A DNA stretch of 64,000 bases from Crocinitomicaceae bacterium. GTDB taxonomy: Bacteria; Bacteroidota; Bacteroidia; Flavobacteriales_D; Crocinitomicaceae. The stretch is from NCBI GenBank assembly GCA_002709305.1, contig PAQM01000022.1:42495-106494 (forward strand). Direction: 5' to 3'. The notes beneath the pieces were generated by a model. That model saw nothing but the letters and a program-made list of their open reading frames with translations. It had not been told where the DNA came from and did no database searches. Within the stretch, counting starts at the first letter, position 1. Every line of letters begins with the position of its first letter. Both the position numbers and the translations under genes were made by a program. Shown here in pieces: positions 54,060 to 62,358 of this stretch.

Positions 54060-54883
54060 TGAAGATATTGACTTTTGATATAGAGGAATGGTTTCATATT
54101 CTAGACAATAGATCTACGAGAACAGAAAAAGAATGGCATAATTATCCATCAAGGATTGATCAAAATATGGATCGGATATTTAGTATGTTAGAGCTAACAA
54201 ACAAAAAGGCTTCTTTTTTTGTTTTAGGATGGATTGCTGAAAAATATCCAGAGATAGTGAAGAAGATTGCTCAGAAAGGATTTGAAATAGGCTCACACAG
54301 TTCATACCATCAACTTGCTTATGAACAAACCCCAAAAGCATTCTATAAAGACGTTGAAAAGTCAATTAAAACCCTAGAAGACTTATCTGGCAAAAAGGTC
54401 AGAATGTTTAGGGCGCCAGGCTATTCAATTACAGAATCAAATAAATGGGCGTTTGAAACCTTAGTGGATTTGGGCATAGAAATAGACTCTTCTGTTTTTC
54501 CTCTATATAGAGCGCATGGAGGATACCATTCTTTTGGTCAAGCTAAACCTTCTATTATTTCTTTTAGCGGTGGTACTTTAAAGGAGTTTCCTATAAACAC
54601 AACTAAATATTTTGGTTGTAAGGTTGTTTTTTCTGGTGGAGGGTATTTTCGAATATCACCATACTATTTGATTAAAAAATGGACAGATAAATCAGATTAT
54701 ATTATGACTTATTTCCATCCTAGAGATTTCGACCCTAGTCAGCCAATAATAGAAGATTTACCCATCACTAGAAGGTTTAAGTCTTATGTTGGTTTAAGGT
54801 CGTGTGAGTCGAAGTTAATAAAATGGCTTAAAGAATATGACTTTTGTGATATAGGTGAAGCCGAAAAAAAAATTAATTGGTAA
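54059..54883 (+). CDS. Polysaccharide deacetylase (XrtA/PEP-CTERM-type)
   Basis: 274-residue NodB-type carbohydrate esterase. LTFDIEEWFHI gives the catalytic/metal Asp, SHSSYH the two metal His, RMFRAPGYS the Arg-containing motif, and TYFHPRDFD the late His motif. The FDIEEWFH start resembles the deacetylases of exopolysaccharide clusters. With the GT4 and formyltransferase genes it would deacetylate an N-acetyl sugar so that another group can be added. Followed by a strong terminator. Confidence 0.9.
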   Translation: MKILTFDIEEWFHILDNRSTRTEKEWHNYPSRIDQNMDRIFSMLELTNKKASFFVLGWIAEKYPEIVKKIAQKGFEIGSHSSYHQLAYEQTPKAFYKDVEKSIKTLEDLSGKKVRMFRAPGYSITESNKWAFETLVDLGIEIDSSVFPLYRAHGGYHSFGQAKPSIISFSGGTLKEFPINTTKYFGCKVVFSGGGYFRISPYYLIKKWTDKSDYIMTYFHPRDFDPSQPIIEDLPITRRFKSYVGLRSCESKLIKWLKEYDFCDIGEAEKKINW

Positions 54884-54915
54884 CAAAAAAAGGGAGGTAT
54901 TTACCTCCCTTTTTT
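54884..54915. terminator. Bidirectional intrinsic terminator
   Basis: GGGAGGTA / TACCTCCC stem (54892-54899 and 54902-54909) flanked by A-run on the left and T-run on the right. It ends both the glycan gene run (+) and the convergent type IX cargo gene (-). Confidence 0.9.
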
Positions 54916-54934
54916 ATTATTATAAAATGTTGAA

Positions 54935-56875
54935 TTATTCAACAATTACTTTTTTAACTTTAACACCATCTACTGTTGTTACAAGAAGGTTGTATACTCC
55001 TGCCTCTAATCTAGATGTGTTAATATTAACTGTTTTCTGAGCAGTATAGCTTTTAGAGTTAACAACCTTACCATTAACATCAACTAATCGAATAGACGCG
55101 TCTGTTGTTTGGTTAAACTGTACTGTTAATTTATCAGAAGTTGGGTTTGGAAATATTGAAAACGTAACATTATCTTCTTCTACTACCGAAGCAACAGCGT
55201 TATTAATGTTAATATTATCAACAAACATGTTATTACCATAATCAGATGTAAACTCAAAACGAATAACAGCATCATTAACATTCGCGTAGTTTGCTAAATC
55301 AACTATTTTTGTATCCCAGTCACCAGCAGATGGTGCACTATATTGAGTTGTGCTAGCAGGTAACGTAGCTATTCCAGCACCTTGTCCTGTAAAAACCTGT
55401 GCCCATGTAGCACCACAATCTGTAGAAATATAAACAGAAAGTTTATCGTTTTCAGTAGAGTATTGTTTATATGCAATATCAAAGCTAACATATGGGTTAG
55501 CATCTAAGTTTACTTTTTGCATAATCAAATTCATGCTTTCTCCAGCTGAAATACTGTAGAAACGAGCACGAATTGATCGGTTAGAGTTTCCGTACCCTCC
55601 AATTGCACCATAATTATATGTAGGTCCATCAAGAATACAAAATCTACTAAGAAGAACATTGCTTGCATCAAAAATACCAGTTGTAAGGTCTCTAGAGTAT
55701 CCAGTAGTTGGCTCTAGAGTAGCATTTTCCATACCTTCCTCTAGCGGTGAGTTTGTAGCTGTAGCGTTTAATTTGTTATAAACCTCATCAGGAATTGAAA
55801 CAGCTTGAGGGCTTGACCAAGGCTGTCCACCATTTGCAGAAACAATGTTATAAGAAACAACAGAAGTCCCTGGGTTTAATGTTGTTGCAGGGAATGTTAT
55901 TGTTGCAGATTGTCCTTGTGTTAAATTTCCGGCCCAAGTTTGTTGATAATTAAGACCTCCATCAATAGAATATTCAGCTACTACTTCATAAATATCTGTT
56001 AAAGGATCGTTATTGGTAAAAATAAGTCCTGGCGTATAAGAGTAATCACAAAGACCTGTTCCCGCTTGAGAAGCAGATTGTGCTGAAACTAAAACAATAC
56101 CCGGTATTGCTGTAACCTCAGATTTTGCAGATTGGTATACTACTTTTGACGCTTGATTTTGAAGATATACAGCAAAAATAACTTGTGCTTTATCAAAAAT
56201 ATATGATGGCAAGTTTGTGATAGTAAAAGAGTAGTTTTGAGTTGCACCAGCGGTAATAGTTCCTAAAGCTGCACCAGTCGTTGCATCAGGGCTTCCGTTA
56301 GTTGCATCGTACATTTGACGCATTACACACTCAAACTCAACTTCTCCATTTGATCCTGGTGCAGTACCATAATCTACATGCTTCTCAATCATAGAAACAA
56401 AAATTCTGTTTGCATCAGACACATCACTGTTTGTTGTGTTTGTTACATCAATATTAACTGTTACAGTATTTGCATCAGCCCAAGTTTGAGTAACTGTGAT
56501 GTCATAAGGAGTTGTGTTAGCTGCAGCAGCTCCCAAAGTGTTTGCAGTAACAACAGTGTTAGGGGCACCAGCAGCACCGCCATTTAAGCATGCGTTAGGA
56601 ACACCTGTTACACCATAATAATTTCTACGGTCTTCTGGTCCACCAGGGAATGCAGCATTCATTGGGTCTGTTCCAGGCCAAGATACTTGATGTGATACAC
56701 GCACATAGTTTGCGTCGCCAAAAGCATCTAATGTTTGTTTTAGCACAGGGTTTTGTGAAGCACAAGGGCCACATGAAGCCTGTGTAAAATGTTCTACTAA
56801 AGGTCTTTGAGGCACTTGAGAAAAAGCTAGCGCTGAAGACGCAATAATAATAAATGATAGTAAATGTTTTTTCAT
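54935..56875 (-). CDS. Secreted Omp28/thioredoxin-like protein with type A T9SS sorting domain
   Basis: 646 residues from ATG 56875 (signal peptide MKKHLLSFIIIASSALAFSQ; 16 upstream in-frame residues are excluded). The N-terminal domain has VPQRPLVEHFTQASCGPCASQNP, a CxxC thioredoxin-like site as in Omp28-type proteins. A middle Ig-like region and a C-terminal jellyroll-like segment (YVSFDIAYKQYSTENDKLSVYISTDCGATW) are followed by the type A sorting domain (FSIFPNPTSDKLTVQF to VKKVIVE). Codon use is richer in GC than in neighbours, consistent with high expression. Likely an abundant secreted protein. Confidence 0.88.
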   Translation of the reverse strand: MKKHLLSFIIIASSALAFSQVPQRPLVEHFTQASCGPCASQNPVLKQTLDAFGDANYVRVSHQVSWPGTDPMNAAFPGGPEDRRNYYGVTGVPNACLNGGAAGAPNTVVTANTLGAAAANTTPYDITVTQTWADANTVTVNIDVTNTTNSDVSDANRIFVSMIEKHVDYGTAPGSNGEVEFECVMRQMYDATNGSPDATTGAALGTITAGATQNYSFTITNLPSYIFDKAQVIFAVYLQNQASKVVYQSAKSEVTAIPGIVLVSAQSASQAGTGLCDYSYTPGLIFTNNDPLTDIYEVVAEYSIDGGLNYQQTWAGNLTQGQSATITFPATTLNPGTSVVSYNIVSANGGQPWSSPQAVSIPDEVYNKLNATATNSPLEEGMENATLEPTTGYSRDLTTGIFDASNVLLSRFCILDGPTYNYGAIGGYGNSNRSIRARFYSISAGESMNLIMQKVNLDANPYVSFDIAYKQYSTENDKLSVYISTDCGATWAQVFTGQGAGIATLPASTTQYSAPSAGDWDTKIVDLANYANVNDAVIRFEFTSDYGNNMFVDNININNAVASVVEEDNVTFSIFPNPTSDKLTVQFNQTTDASIRLVDVNGKVVNSKSYTAQKTVNINTSRLEAGVYNLLVTTVDGVKVKKVIVE

Positions 56876-56965
56876 AGTTTTTAAATTTTTCTCTAAAATA
56901 AGACCTTTAGAATGAAAACTCAAATTAAAACTAAAAAAACTATAAATTTAGATTTAAAGGACATT

Positions 56966-57979
56966 TTAGTTTCCTCCAATACAACCAGAAAAATAGTCGT
57001 CATCTACAAGGTATCCATTTATAATACCTTGCCCCTCGACTATACCAATACCCGAAACAACAATGGGCTGCCCTAAGAAATAGTCAATACCTGTGTTACA
57101 TGATATTTTAACAGTGTTTACATACAAACATCCCGAATCATAATGGTTTGTAATAACCAATATCTTGTTCATTGGAACAGTATAAAGGACTCCAGTTAGG
57201 TTAATCGTTACTGGCGAAACATTTCCCTGACTGGGGACAACTAAACAATTTATAGAGGAACTCCCAGAGCCTAGTATGCTAGCAGAGGGGCTTAAAACAA
57301 TAGGATTGTTTAAAGATTTTTTTTGTTGAACAGAAGGGTACTGACTTGTTTGTAAAATATATCCTGCTCCCCCTGGAGAATCAGTAATAGAAATATATCC
57401 AGTACTATATGCACTCAGAACATATGCGTTAGTTCCTGGAGTTGGAGACCAGCCGGACCCGGAGATATCAATTGTTTGAAAAACACCTTTTAGGCCTTCT
57501 GGAAAAGAAAAGTTGCAAGGGTTTGAGTGTGTGTGTGATGGAATAGAATCATGCGTGTGCATTGGGATTGAATCAGTACTTTCAGATTTTTTAGAGTGTA
57601 AAGCATATGGCACACTCATTAACTGAGATGTCCCCATAACTGTCCAAGTCATACCACCTAAAAAATCAACAGAGGTTTCGATAAAGTAAGGACCATCAGC
57701 CCAATCAATTATAGTGAAGTTATCTGTTGATGTACCTGTTCCAATTTGAAGGTTTAATATTCCATAATCATTTGCTACTGCTGAATGTGTTTCTGTATAA
57801 ACATTTGTTCCACCAATAGAATCTTTTTGAATAATAAACCGCACAACAACGGGCTGATTATTTATAATAACACCATTGTTTCTAATAACCGTTTGGTAAT
57901 TAAAACTTTCAGGCGCTTGTGCTAATGAGTTTAATGATAGTGTTGCTATTGCAGTTAGTGATAGTAGAACTCTTTTCAT
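56966..57979 (-). CDS. Secreted protein with fibre-type N-terminal domain
   Basis: 337 residues with a signal peptide (LSLNSLAQ). The N-terminal part APESFNYQTVIRNNGVIINNQPVVVRFIIQ, then YTETHSAVANDYGILNLQIG and SVPYALHSKK, is a domain widespread in Bacteroidota secreted proteins that precedes fibre-like or C-terminal chaperone regions. A His-rich linker (MHTHDSIPSHTHS) follows. No sorting domain is evident at the C-terminus. Third gene of a minus-strand run from 59032, with a 1-nt gap from its neighbour. Confidence 0.78.
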   Translation of the reverse strand: MKRVLLSLTAIATLSLNSLAQAPESFNYQTVIRNNGVIINNQPVVVRFIIQKDSIGGTNVYTETHSAVANDYGILNLQIGTGTSTDNFTIIDWADGPYFIETSVDFLGGMTWTVMGTSQLMSVPYALHSKKSESTDSIPMHTHDSIPSHTHSNPCNFSFPEGLKGVFQTIDISGSGWSPTPGTNAYVLSAYSTGYISITDSPGGAGYILQTSQYPSVQQKKSLNNPIVLSPSASILGSGSSSINCLVVPSQGNVSPVTINLTGVLYTVPMNKILVITNHYDSGCLYVNTVKISCNTGIDYFLGQPIVVSGIGIVEGQGIINGYLVDDDYFSGCIGGN

Positions 57980-57980
57980 T

Positions 57981-58433
57981 TTACTTGTGTTTTATTAAGC
58001 TAAATGTTTTTAGTTTTTCAGTTTTACTATTAAGTACCAAAGAATATTTTCCTGGAGCTAAATGATCTACTTGAAGAGATGTCTGTTCTTCAAAAAGTTC
58101 ATTCTGCATTATTAACTTCCCTTGCGCATCATAAAGCGTATAAACAACATTTTCATATGTGCTTGTCTTTATATTTAATGATTCCTCAGTAGGGTTAGGG
58201 AATATAATAGCTTCATAGTTTGGAGTGTGATTCTCTAGTCCAGCAAAAACCCAATTAGTTTGATGAAAACCTTGAGTCATATAATGTGTACCATCAGTTT
58301 CTGTGTTAATTATAACTTCGCCTATAGTAAAGTCTATATTTACATTTGAATTTGTGTAGGAATTTCCTTGTGAAGAGATTACTTCTTGACTAAAAGTAAT
58401 CAACGGAAAAAAAATAAAGATCAGTATTCTCAT
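57981..58433 (-). CDS. Small T9SS type A cargo protein
   Basis: 150 residues: signal peptide (FPLITFS), then SSQGNSYTNSNVNIDFTIGEVIINTETDGTHYMTQGFHQT, a pattern common in short Bacteroidota cargo proteins, then the sorting domain (AIIFPNPTEESLNIKTS ... YSLVLNSKTEKLKTFSLIKHK). Probably exported and attached or released by the type IX system. Middle gene of a three-gene run. Confidence 0.82.
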   Translation of the reverse strand: MRILIFIFFPLITFSQEVISSQGNSYTNSNVNIDFTIGEVIINTETDGTHYMTQGFHQTNWVFAGLENHTPNYEAIIFPNPTEESLNIKTSTYENVVYTLYDAQGKLIMQNELFEEQTSLQVDHLAPGKYSLVLNSKTEKLKTFSLIKHK

Positions 58434-58438
58434 ATTTT

Positions 58439-59032
58439 TTATTTTAGAATTATTTTTCTTTCTACACTACCATCATTATAGATATATAGAAAAGGGATAT
58501 TTGGTTTAGGTTTTTTTTCTCGACCTAATAAATCTACAACTTTCACTAGTTTTTTCTCAGTATAATTTATCTCTTCTAGTGAAGCATTATTTGTCAGGGA
58601 GTCGTATGAAAAGCAGTCTCCAACGATTGTAGGAATTGCAGTTGCTGTAGGATCAGAAACAATAGCATTATCTATACAAACATTAATGTTTTGATCAATA
58701 ACTTTCATTTTAACCTTTGTGATAGTTGAATTTGACGGAGGGATGTAATAACCCATTAAGGTATATGCTATTACGGTAGGTGCGTTATGGCTAATTGTAA
58801 ATCCATATGTTTCAAGGTCACCATCATAAAAAGAATAAAGCTCAACATTTTGTATATCAAACTGTACTCCTGCAACCGAATTATTAGAGATATTATTGTA
58901 TTTTATCTCTGCTTCTACAGTGTCGGGGCTAATTAAATTAATAGAGCCAAAGTATATTTCTGACTGTGCTAATGATGGAGTCTTTATTATAAGAGCAATT
59001 AGACAGAAAAATATAGGTAGTTGTTTTTTCAT
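58439..59032 (-). CDS. Cohesin-like secreted protein with short T9SS-type C-terminus
   Basis: 197 residues with a signal peptide (TPSLAQ). Residues 25-140 look like a cohesin-type beta-sandwich (YFGSINLISPDTVEAEIKYNNI, VAGVQFDIQNVELYS, ITKVKMKVID). The C-terminus KKLVKVVDLLGREKK...YIYNDGSVERKIILK is a compact sorting-like tail, nearly shared with the protein at 62355-63557. First gene of the run 59032 to 56966. Confidence 0.78.
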   Translation of the reverse strand: MKKQLPIFFCLIALIIKTPSLAQSEIYFGSINLISPDTVEAEIKYNNISNNSVAGVQFDIQNVELYSFYDGDLETYGFTISHNAPTVIAYTLMGYYIPPSNSTITKVKMKVIDQNINVCIDNAIVSDPTATAIPTIVGDCFSYDSLTNNASLEEINYTEKKLVKVVDLLGREKKPKPNIPFLYIYNDGSVERKIILK

Positions 59033-59322
59033 AGTTATTAGTTTAATACTTGCTAAACTAACAATTATTTACTGAATTTTTACCTCGAAAAGGCTTACAA
59101 AAACAACCTCGAGTGAAAACGGGGAATTATTTTTTCTTTTTAGGCAATATGGCCACAATAAAAAAAGCGACCGTAATCATAGCCTATAAAAAGTTTTCAC
59201 TCAAGAAGTCACACAAGTTTTCTAACATAAGATTTTTTACTAAAAATAATATTTAATTAGGCTCTCTAATGGGTTATACTTTTGTTTCTTTTCAAGGTGA
59301 AAATGTTTATTAGTGTCTTTTT
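59033..59322. other. Gene-free stretch with a long inverted repeat
   Basis: No reading frame supported. It contains the structured element at 59108-59205 (separate entry). Beyond that, only AT-rich DNA. Confidence 0.6.
59108..59205. ncRNA. Structured intergenic element, possible small RNA
   Basis: Arms CTCGAGTGAAAAC (59108-59120) and GTTTTCACTCAAG (59193-59205) are inverted with one mismatch, the inner 10 bp perfect. Inside lies a second near-match stem (TTTTTAGGC against GCCTATAAAAA, about 59136-59144 and 59182-59192). The layout is a long hairpin of about 98 nt with an internal bubble. Size and shape would fit a small regulatory RNA such as a 6S-like RNA of Flavobacteria, but I cannot show transcription or family membership, and the strand is unknown. 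Confidence 0.3.
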
Positions 59323-59394
59323 CTATAAGAATAAGTATTTGATTAAACCAAACAGCATAAAAATAACACCAACTATTTTGATAAAGTTCATCAT
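59323..59394 (-). pseudogene. 3' half of a possible frameshifted small membrane protein
   Basis: 23 codons from ATG 59394 (MMNFIKIVGVIFMLFGLIKYLFL): one hydrophobic span with charged ends. Its start overlaps the stop of the 59391-59513 frame in a -1/+2 relation. Could be the second half of one two-span small protein broken by a frameshift, or a coupled second gene. Confidence 0.35.
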
Positions 59395-59513
59395 ATTATC
59401 CACTTTAAGAATACAATGGTTTTAATAATAAAAACATACAGACAAGATCCAATACCAACAAAAGCTAAAAACTTTAAAATTATATATAATAACCCTTTAT
59501 TTTCCTTGTTCAT
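59391..59513 (-). CDS. Small hydrophobic protein, possibly 5' half of a frameshifted gene
   Basis: 40 residues from ATG 59513: NKENKG, then a hydrophobic stretch (LLYIILKFLAFVGIGSC...). The next frame downstream (59323-59394) adds a second hydrophobic span. Together they would make a two-span protein of about 62 residues, a common size for small Flavobacteria membrane proteins. No database check was possible. Confidence 0.4.
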   Translation of the reverse strand: MNKENKGLLYIILKFLAFVGIGSCLYVFIIKTIVFLKWII

Positions 59514-59555
59514 GTCTAAGAAATCACGAAGATCCAAATAAAACTTTAACAGCAG

Positions 59556-59909
59556 TTATTTTTTTTTGTTTTTTCGGGCATCAATAAAGCTCTTAACAAA
59601 GAAAACCAATGATAAAAAAGTACTAAAAATCATCGTTAAGACTCGAATAATCGGGAGTAACTCGTCTTTTTTTATGGCGCCAATTAATGGTTTAATAAGG
59701 CCAATTAAAATTACTAATGTTATTATAACAGCAATATGGGCTTGTACTTTATTTTCATTTTTTAATCCAACATATAGAAAAACCAAGGCTGCTCCAGCAA
59801 AGGCAGGAATAAGGGCTGTTGGTGAAGGGGTTTCAGAAGCTAAATACCCCCATAAAGAGAAGAAGATTAATATTAGTGCGTTTGATAAACTTATGTGGTG
59901 TGCTTTCAT
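59556..59909 (-). CDS. Small four-span membrane protein
   Basis: 117 residues with four predicted spans (ALILIFFSLWGYLAS, TALIPAFAGAALVFLYVGL, AHIAVIITLVILIGLI, VLTMIFSTFLSLVFFVKSFID) and a Lys/Arg tail. The open frame on the other strand of the same DNA is its shadow. Similar small proteins occur in many Bacteroidota; no function known. A 14-bp palindrome lies 13 nt upstream of the ATG. Confidence 0.75.
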   Translation of the reverse strand: MKAHHISLSNALILIFFSLWGYLASETPSPTALIPAFAGAALVFLYVGLKNENKVQAHIAVIITLVILIGLIKPLIGAIKKDELLPIIRVLTMIFSTFLSLVFFVKSFIDARKNKKK

Positions 59910-59922
59910 TTTAGTATTTATT

Positions 59923-59936
59923 GTTTAGGCCTAAAC
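59923..59936. promoter_or_regulatory. 14-bp perfect palindrome, operator candidate
   Basis: GTTTAGGCCTAAAC, 13 nt upstream of the small membrane protein's ATG (59909). GC-rich centre in AT-rich DNA; the position suits a repressor or activator site for that gene. Confidence 0.4.
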
Positions 59937-60156
59937 TAAGAATAATTTATTCAGAAACAACGAAACATTAAAATAATTATTAGCAAATAGAGGATATAAT
60001 TTTAATCTATATTAACATAACTGATTCATTTTTTGATGTTTAATTTGTAATGTTGAAAAATACTAATAATTCTCAGTTTATAGAATTGTATAATTATTTA
60101 TTATTGTTGTTAAATTATTAAGTGAGAAAAAGTATTTAGTAACACTAAACTAGAAG

Positions 60157-61257
60157 ATGGAAAAAATAATTAAATACAAAAATACAAATAGCCCTTTCTA
60201 TAGAGAACTTAGAAAACGAGTGAATAAATATTTCAAAGACAATGAAATTTCAAAGCATGCCAATTTTAACATGGTACTTAAGTCTTTGTTTATGATTTCC
60301 TTATATTTCATCCCATTTTTTTTGATTATAACATCAATACAATCTACTTGGGCCATTATATTAATGTGGGTCTTTATGGGGTTTGGAATGTCAGGAATAG
60401 GTCTTTCCATTATGCATGATGCAAATCATGAAGCTTATTCAAAGCATAGCTATGTAAACAAAATTTTAGGCAAAATGATCTGCTTGATAGGTGGAAGCGA
60501 TTTAAATTGGAGAATACAACATAATGTTTTGCATCATACATATACAAATGTAGAAGGAATGGATGAGGATATTGACTCTGGCATATTATTTCGTTTGTCC
60601 CCAAATCAAAAACTCATGTGGGGGCACAGATTTCAGCATCTTTATGCTTATTTCCTTTATGGATTTATGACAATTATGTGGATTACAACAAAAGACTATG
60701 TTCAATATGCTAGATATAAAAAAAGAGGGTTACTTAAGACACAGAGGACACATAATAAGTATAGCCTTATTAAGCTTCTAGGGATAAAAAAAGTTTATTT
60801 GTTAATTACTCTTTTTCTTCCAATAACCTTCTCTTCTTTGCCTTGGTGGGGAACACTTTTGTGTTTTTTTATGATGCATTTCATCGCTGGATTAACTTTA
60901 GCTTTGATTTTTCAACCAGCACATGTAATTCCTACATCTACTTTTGAAACACCTGATTTGGAAGGAGAAATAAATGGTTGTTGGGCGTCCAATCAAATGA
61001 GAAATACAGCTAATTTTGCGCCAAAGGCACGCCTTTTCTCATGGTTTGTAGGGGGCTTAAATTTTCAAATAGAACATCATTTGTTCCCAAACATTTGTCA
61101 TGTACATTATCGTAAAATTTCAAAAATTATAAAAGAGGTTGCTTTAGAGTATAATTTACCATATTATACACACAAAAGCTTTTATTCTGCGCTTATAGAG
61201 CACGCAAGAATGTTGTATAATTTAGGAACAAAAAAAGATGCACCAGCACTACACTAA
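60157..61257 (+). CDS. Membrane fatty acid desaturase
   Basis: 366 residues with four main spans. All three histidine boxes of the di-iron desaturases are present: HDANHEAYS (HxxxH), HNVLHHTYTN (HxxxHH), and QIEHHLFPNICHVHY (QxxHH). The GMDEDIDSG and LTLALIFQPAHV segments match acyl-lipid (linoleoyl-CoA/front-end-type) desaturases. It introduces a double bond into membrane fatty acyl chains, important for fluidity in the cold. No cytochrome b5 domain fused. Stands alone. Confidence 0.93.
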   Translation: MEKIIKYKNTNSPFYRELRKRVNKYFKDNEISKHANFNMVLKSLFMISLYFIPFFLIITSIQSTWAIILMWVFMGFGMSGIGLSIMHDANHEAYSKHSYVNKILGKMICLIGGSDLNWRIQHNVLHHTYTNVEGMDEDIDSGILFRLSPNQKLMWGHRFQHLYAYFLYGFMTIMWITTKDYVQYARYKKRGLLKTQRTHNKYSLIKLLGIKKVYLLITLFLPITFSSLPWWGTLLCFFMMHFIAGLTLALIFQPAHVIPTSTFETPDLEGEINGCWASNQMRNTANFAPKARLFSWFVGGLNFQIEHHLFPNICHVHYRKISKIIKEVALEYNLPYYTHKSFYSALIEHARMLYNLGTKKDAPALH

Positions 61258-61337
61258 AAAGTGCTAATAATTATTTGTGAGGGAATAAAAAATATCCGAT
61301 TTGCGATAGTTAGATCTCATTTCACATACAGTTCAAT

Positions 61338-61688
61338 CTACTTTTCATTTATTTTCCATTCGTTGTTTTCAAATATAAAAGATGCTATACCTTCCTTTAT
61401 TTTGGTTACATAACGTTCATACTTTGCGTCATCAAATGTCCAAGCCAAGCACCAGTAATTAAACATTTGTTTATCTTCTTTTATTTTATGTATATTTTTT
61501 TGTTGTGTCTTAGAAAACATTTGAATTGCATGATCATATTTCTTTGATGCCATAAGAATCTTTAATTGTTCAGCAACTCGAAGTTGTTCAATAACAGTAT
61601 CAGAAAGGTTATTTTTTTTTTCTACTGAGTATTGTTTAATCTGTGAAAAAGACAAAACAGGAAGCAGTATAAATAACAGTGTTTTCAT
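61338..61688 (-). CDS. Small secreted protein of unknown function
   Basis: 116 residues with a signal peptide (LLPVLSFSQ). The mature part is mixed helical and strand (LSDTVIEQLRVAEQLKILMASKKYDHAIQMFS ... NNEWKINEK), similar in layout to small periplasmic NTF2-like or immunity-type proteins, but I recognise no family. Last gene of a minus-strand run from 63557, 31 nt after the membrane lipoprotein. Confidence 0.6.
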   Translation of the reverse strand: MKTLLFILLPVLSFSQIKQYSVEKKNNLSDTVIEQLRVAEQLKILMASKKYDHAIQMFSKTQQKNIHKIKEDKQMFNYWCLAWTFDDAKYERYVTKIKEGIASFIFENNEWKINEK

Positions 61689-61719
61689 AGTGAAAAATAA
61701 TTATTAGCTGATATGAAGA

Positions 61720-62358
61720 TTAAAAGCCATAATAACTAGCACCATAATTGCCTCCACTAAGTATCGCAAACAAAACAATAATTGCTAACACAAAAAGTAT
61801 GAAAAGCCCTCCAAAAACTATTGCTAAAATACTCTTAACAGAAATTTTATTTTTTTCTCTTTTATTTTTAATAACAGATATTATTCCCATTATAAATCCT
61901 ATTAGGCTAAATAAACATGAAAATATAAGAAAAATTGGTATCGCTAAACCCAAAACAAGAAAGGTGATACCTAGAATTGAAAGTATAAAAGCACGAACAT
62001 CTTTCTTGTCAGTTTTTAAACCTTTTTTAGACTCTCTTTTTTTATTTTTCTTTAAAGTCTTTGTGTCTTTTTTTATTTGGTCATTTATTAAACTAGGAGA
62101 ATTATATTCTATTTCAAAGTTTATAGATTGGTTGTTTGCCTCTTCATCTAGATCATTATTTGCACTAGCTAAAATATCTATAGTACTTGTTTTAACTTCT
62201 TTTTTTTTAGTTGTAAATTCTTTAGGAGACTCTTGTTTTTTATTCTCAACTATGACTTGTTTTCTGTCTTCTTTTTGAAAAACAATTTGTCGATGTCTGA
62301 AACCACCACAAGATGCGAGGGTTAATATTAATATGCTAAGAGCTATAATCCTTTTCAT
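61720..62358 (-). CDS. Lipoprotein with Lys-rich linker and two to three C-terminal spans
   Basis: 212 residues. Lipoprotein signal (LASCGG), a charged linker of about 100 residues (Lys/Asp/Asn-rich), then two hydrophobic hairpins (FILSILGITFLVLGLAIPIFLIFSCLFSLIGFIMGIISV and SILAIVFGGLFILFVLAIIVLF), like DUF4190-type modules, with a Gly/Tyr tail. Overlaps the LRR gene by 4 nt. Having both a lipobox and membrane spans is typical of a Bacteroidota family; function unknown. Confidence 0.75.
   Translation of the reverse strand: MKRIIALSILILTLASCGGFRHRQIVFQKEDRKQVIVENKKQESPKEFTTKKKEVKTSTIDILASANNDLDEEANNQSINFEIEYNSPSLINDQIKKDTKTLKKNKKRESKKGLKTDKKDVRAFILSILGITFLVLGLAIPIFLIFSCLFSLIGFIMGIISVIKNKREKNKISVKSILAIVFGGLFILFVLAIIVLFAILSGGNYGASYYGF

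Noticed and set aside
59566..59928. Plus-strand frame opposite the four-span protein
   Set aside because: The minus-strand frame has a clean start, four well-spaced spans and a basic tail; the plus-strand frame does not.
61245..61265. AGCACT/AGTGCT hairpin after the desaturase as terminator
   Set aside because: Six-base stem with a nine-base loop and no T-run; too weak.
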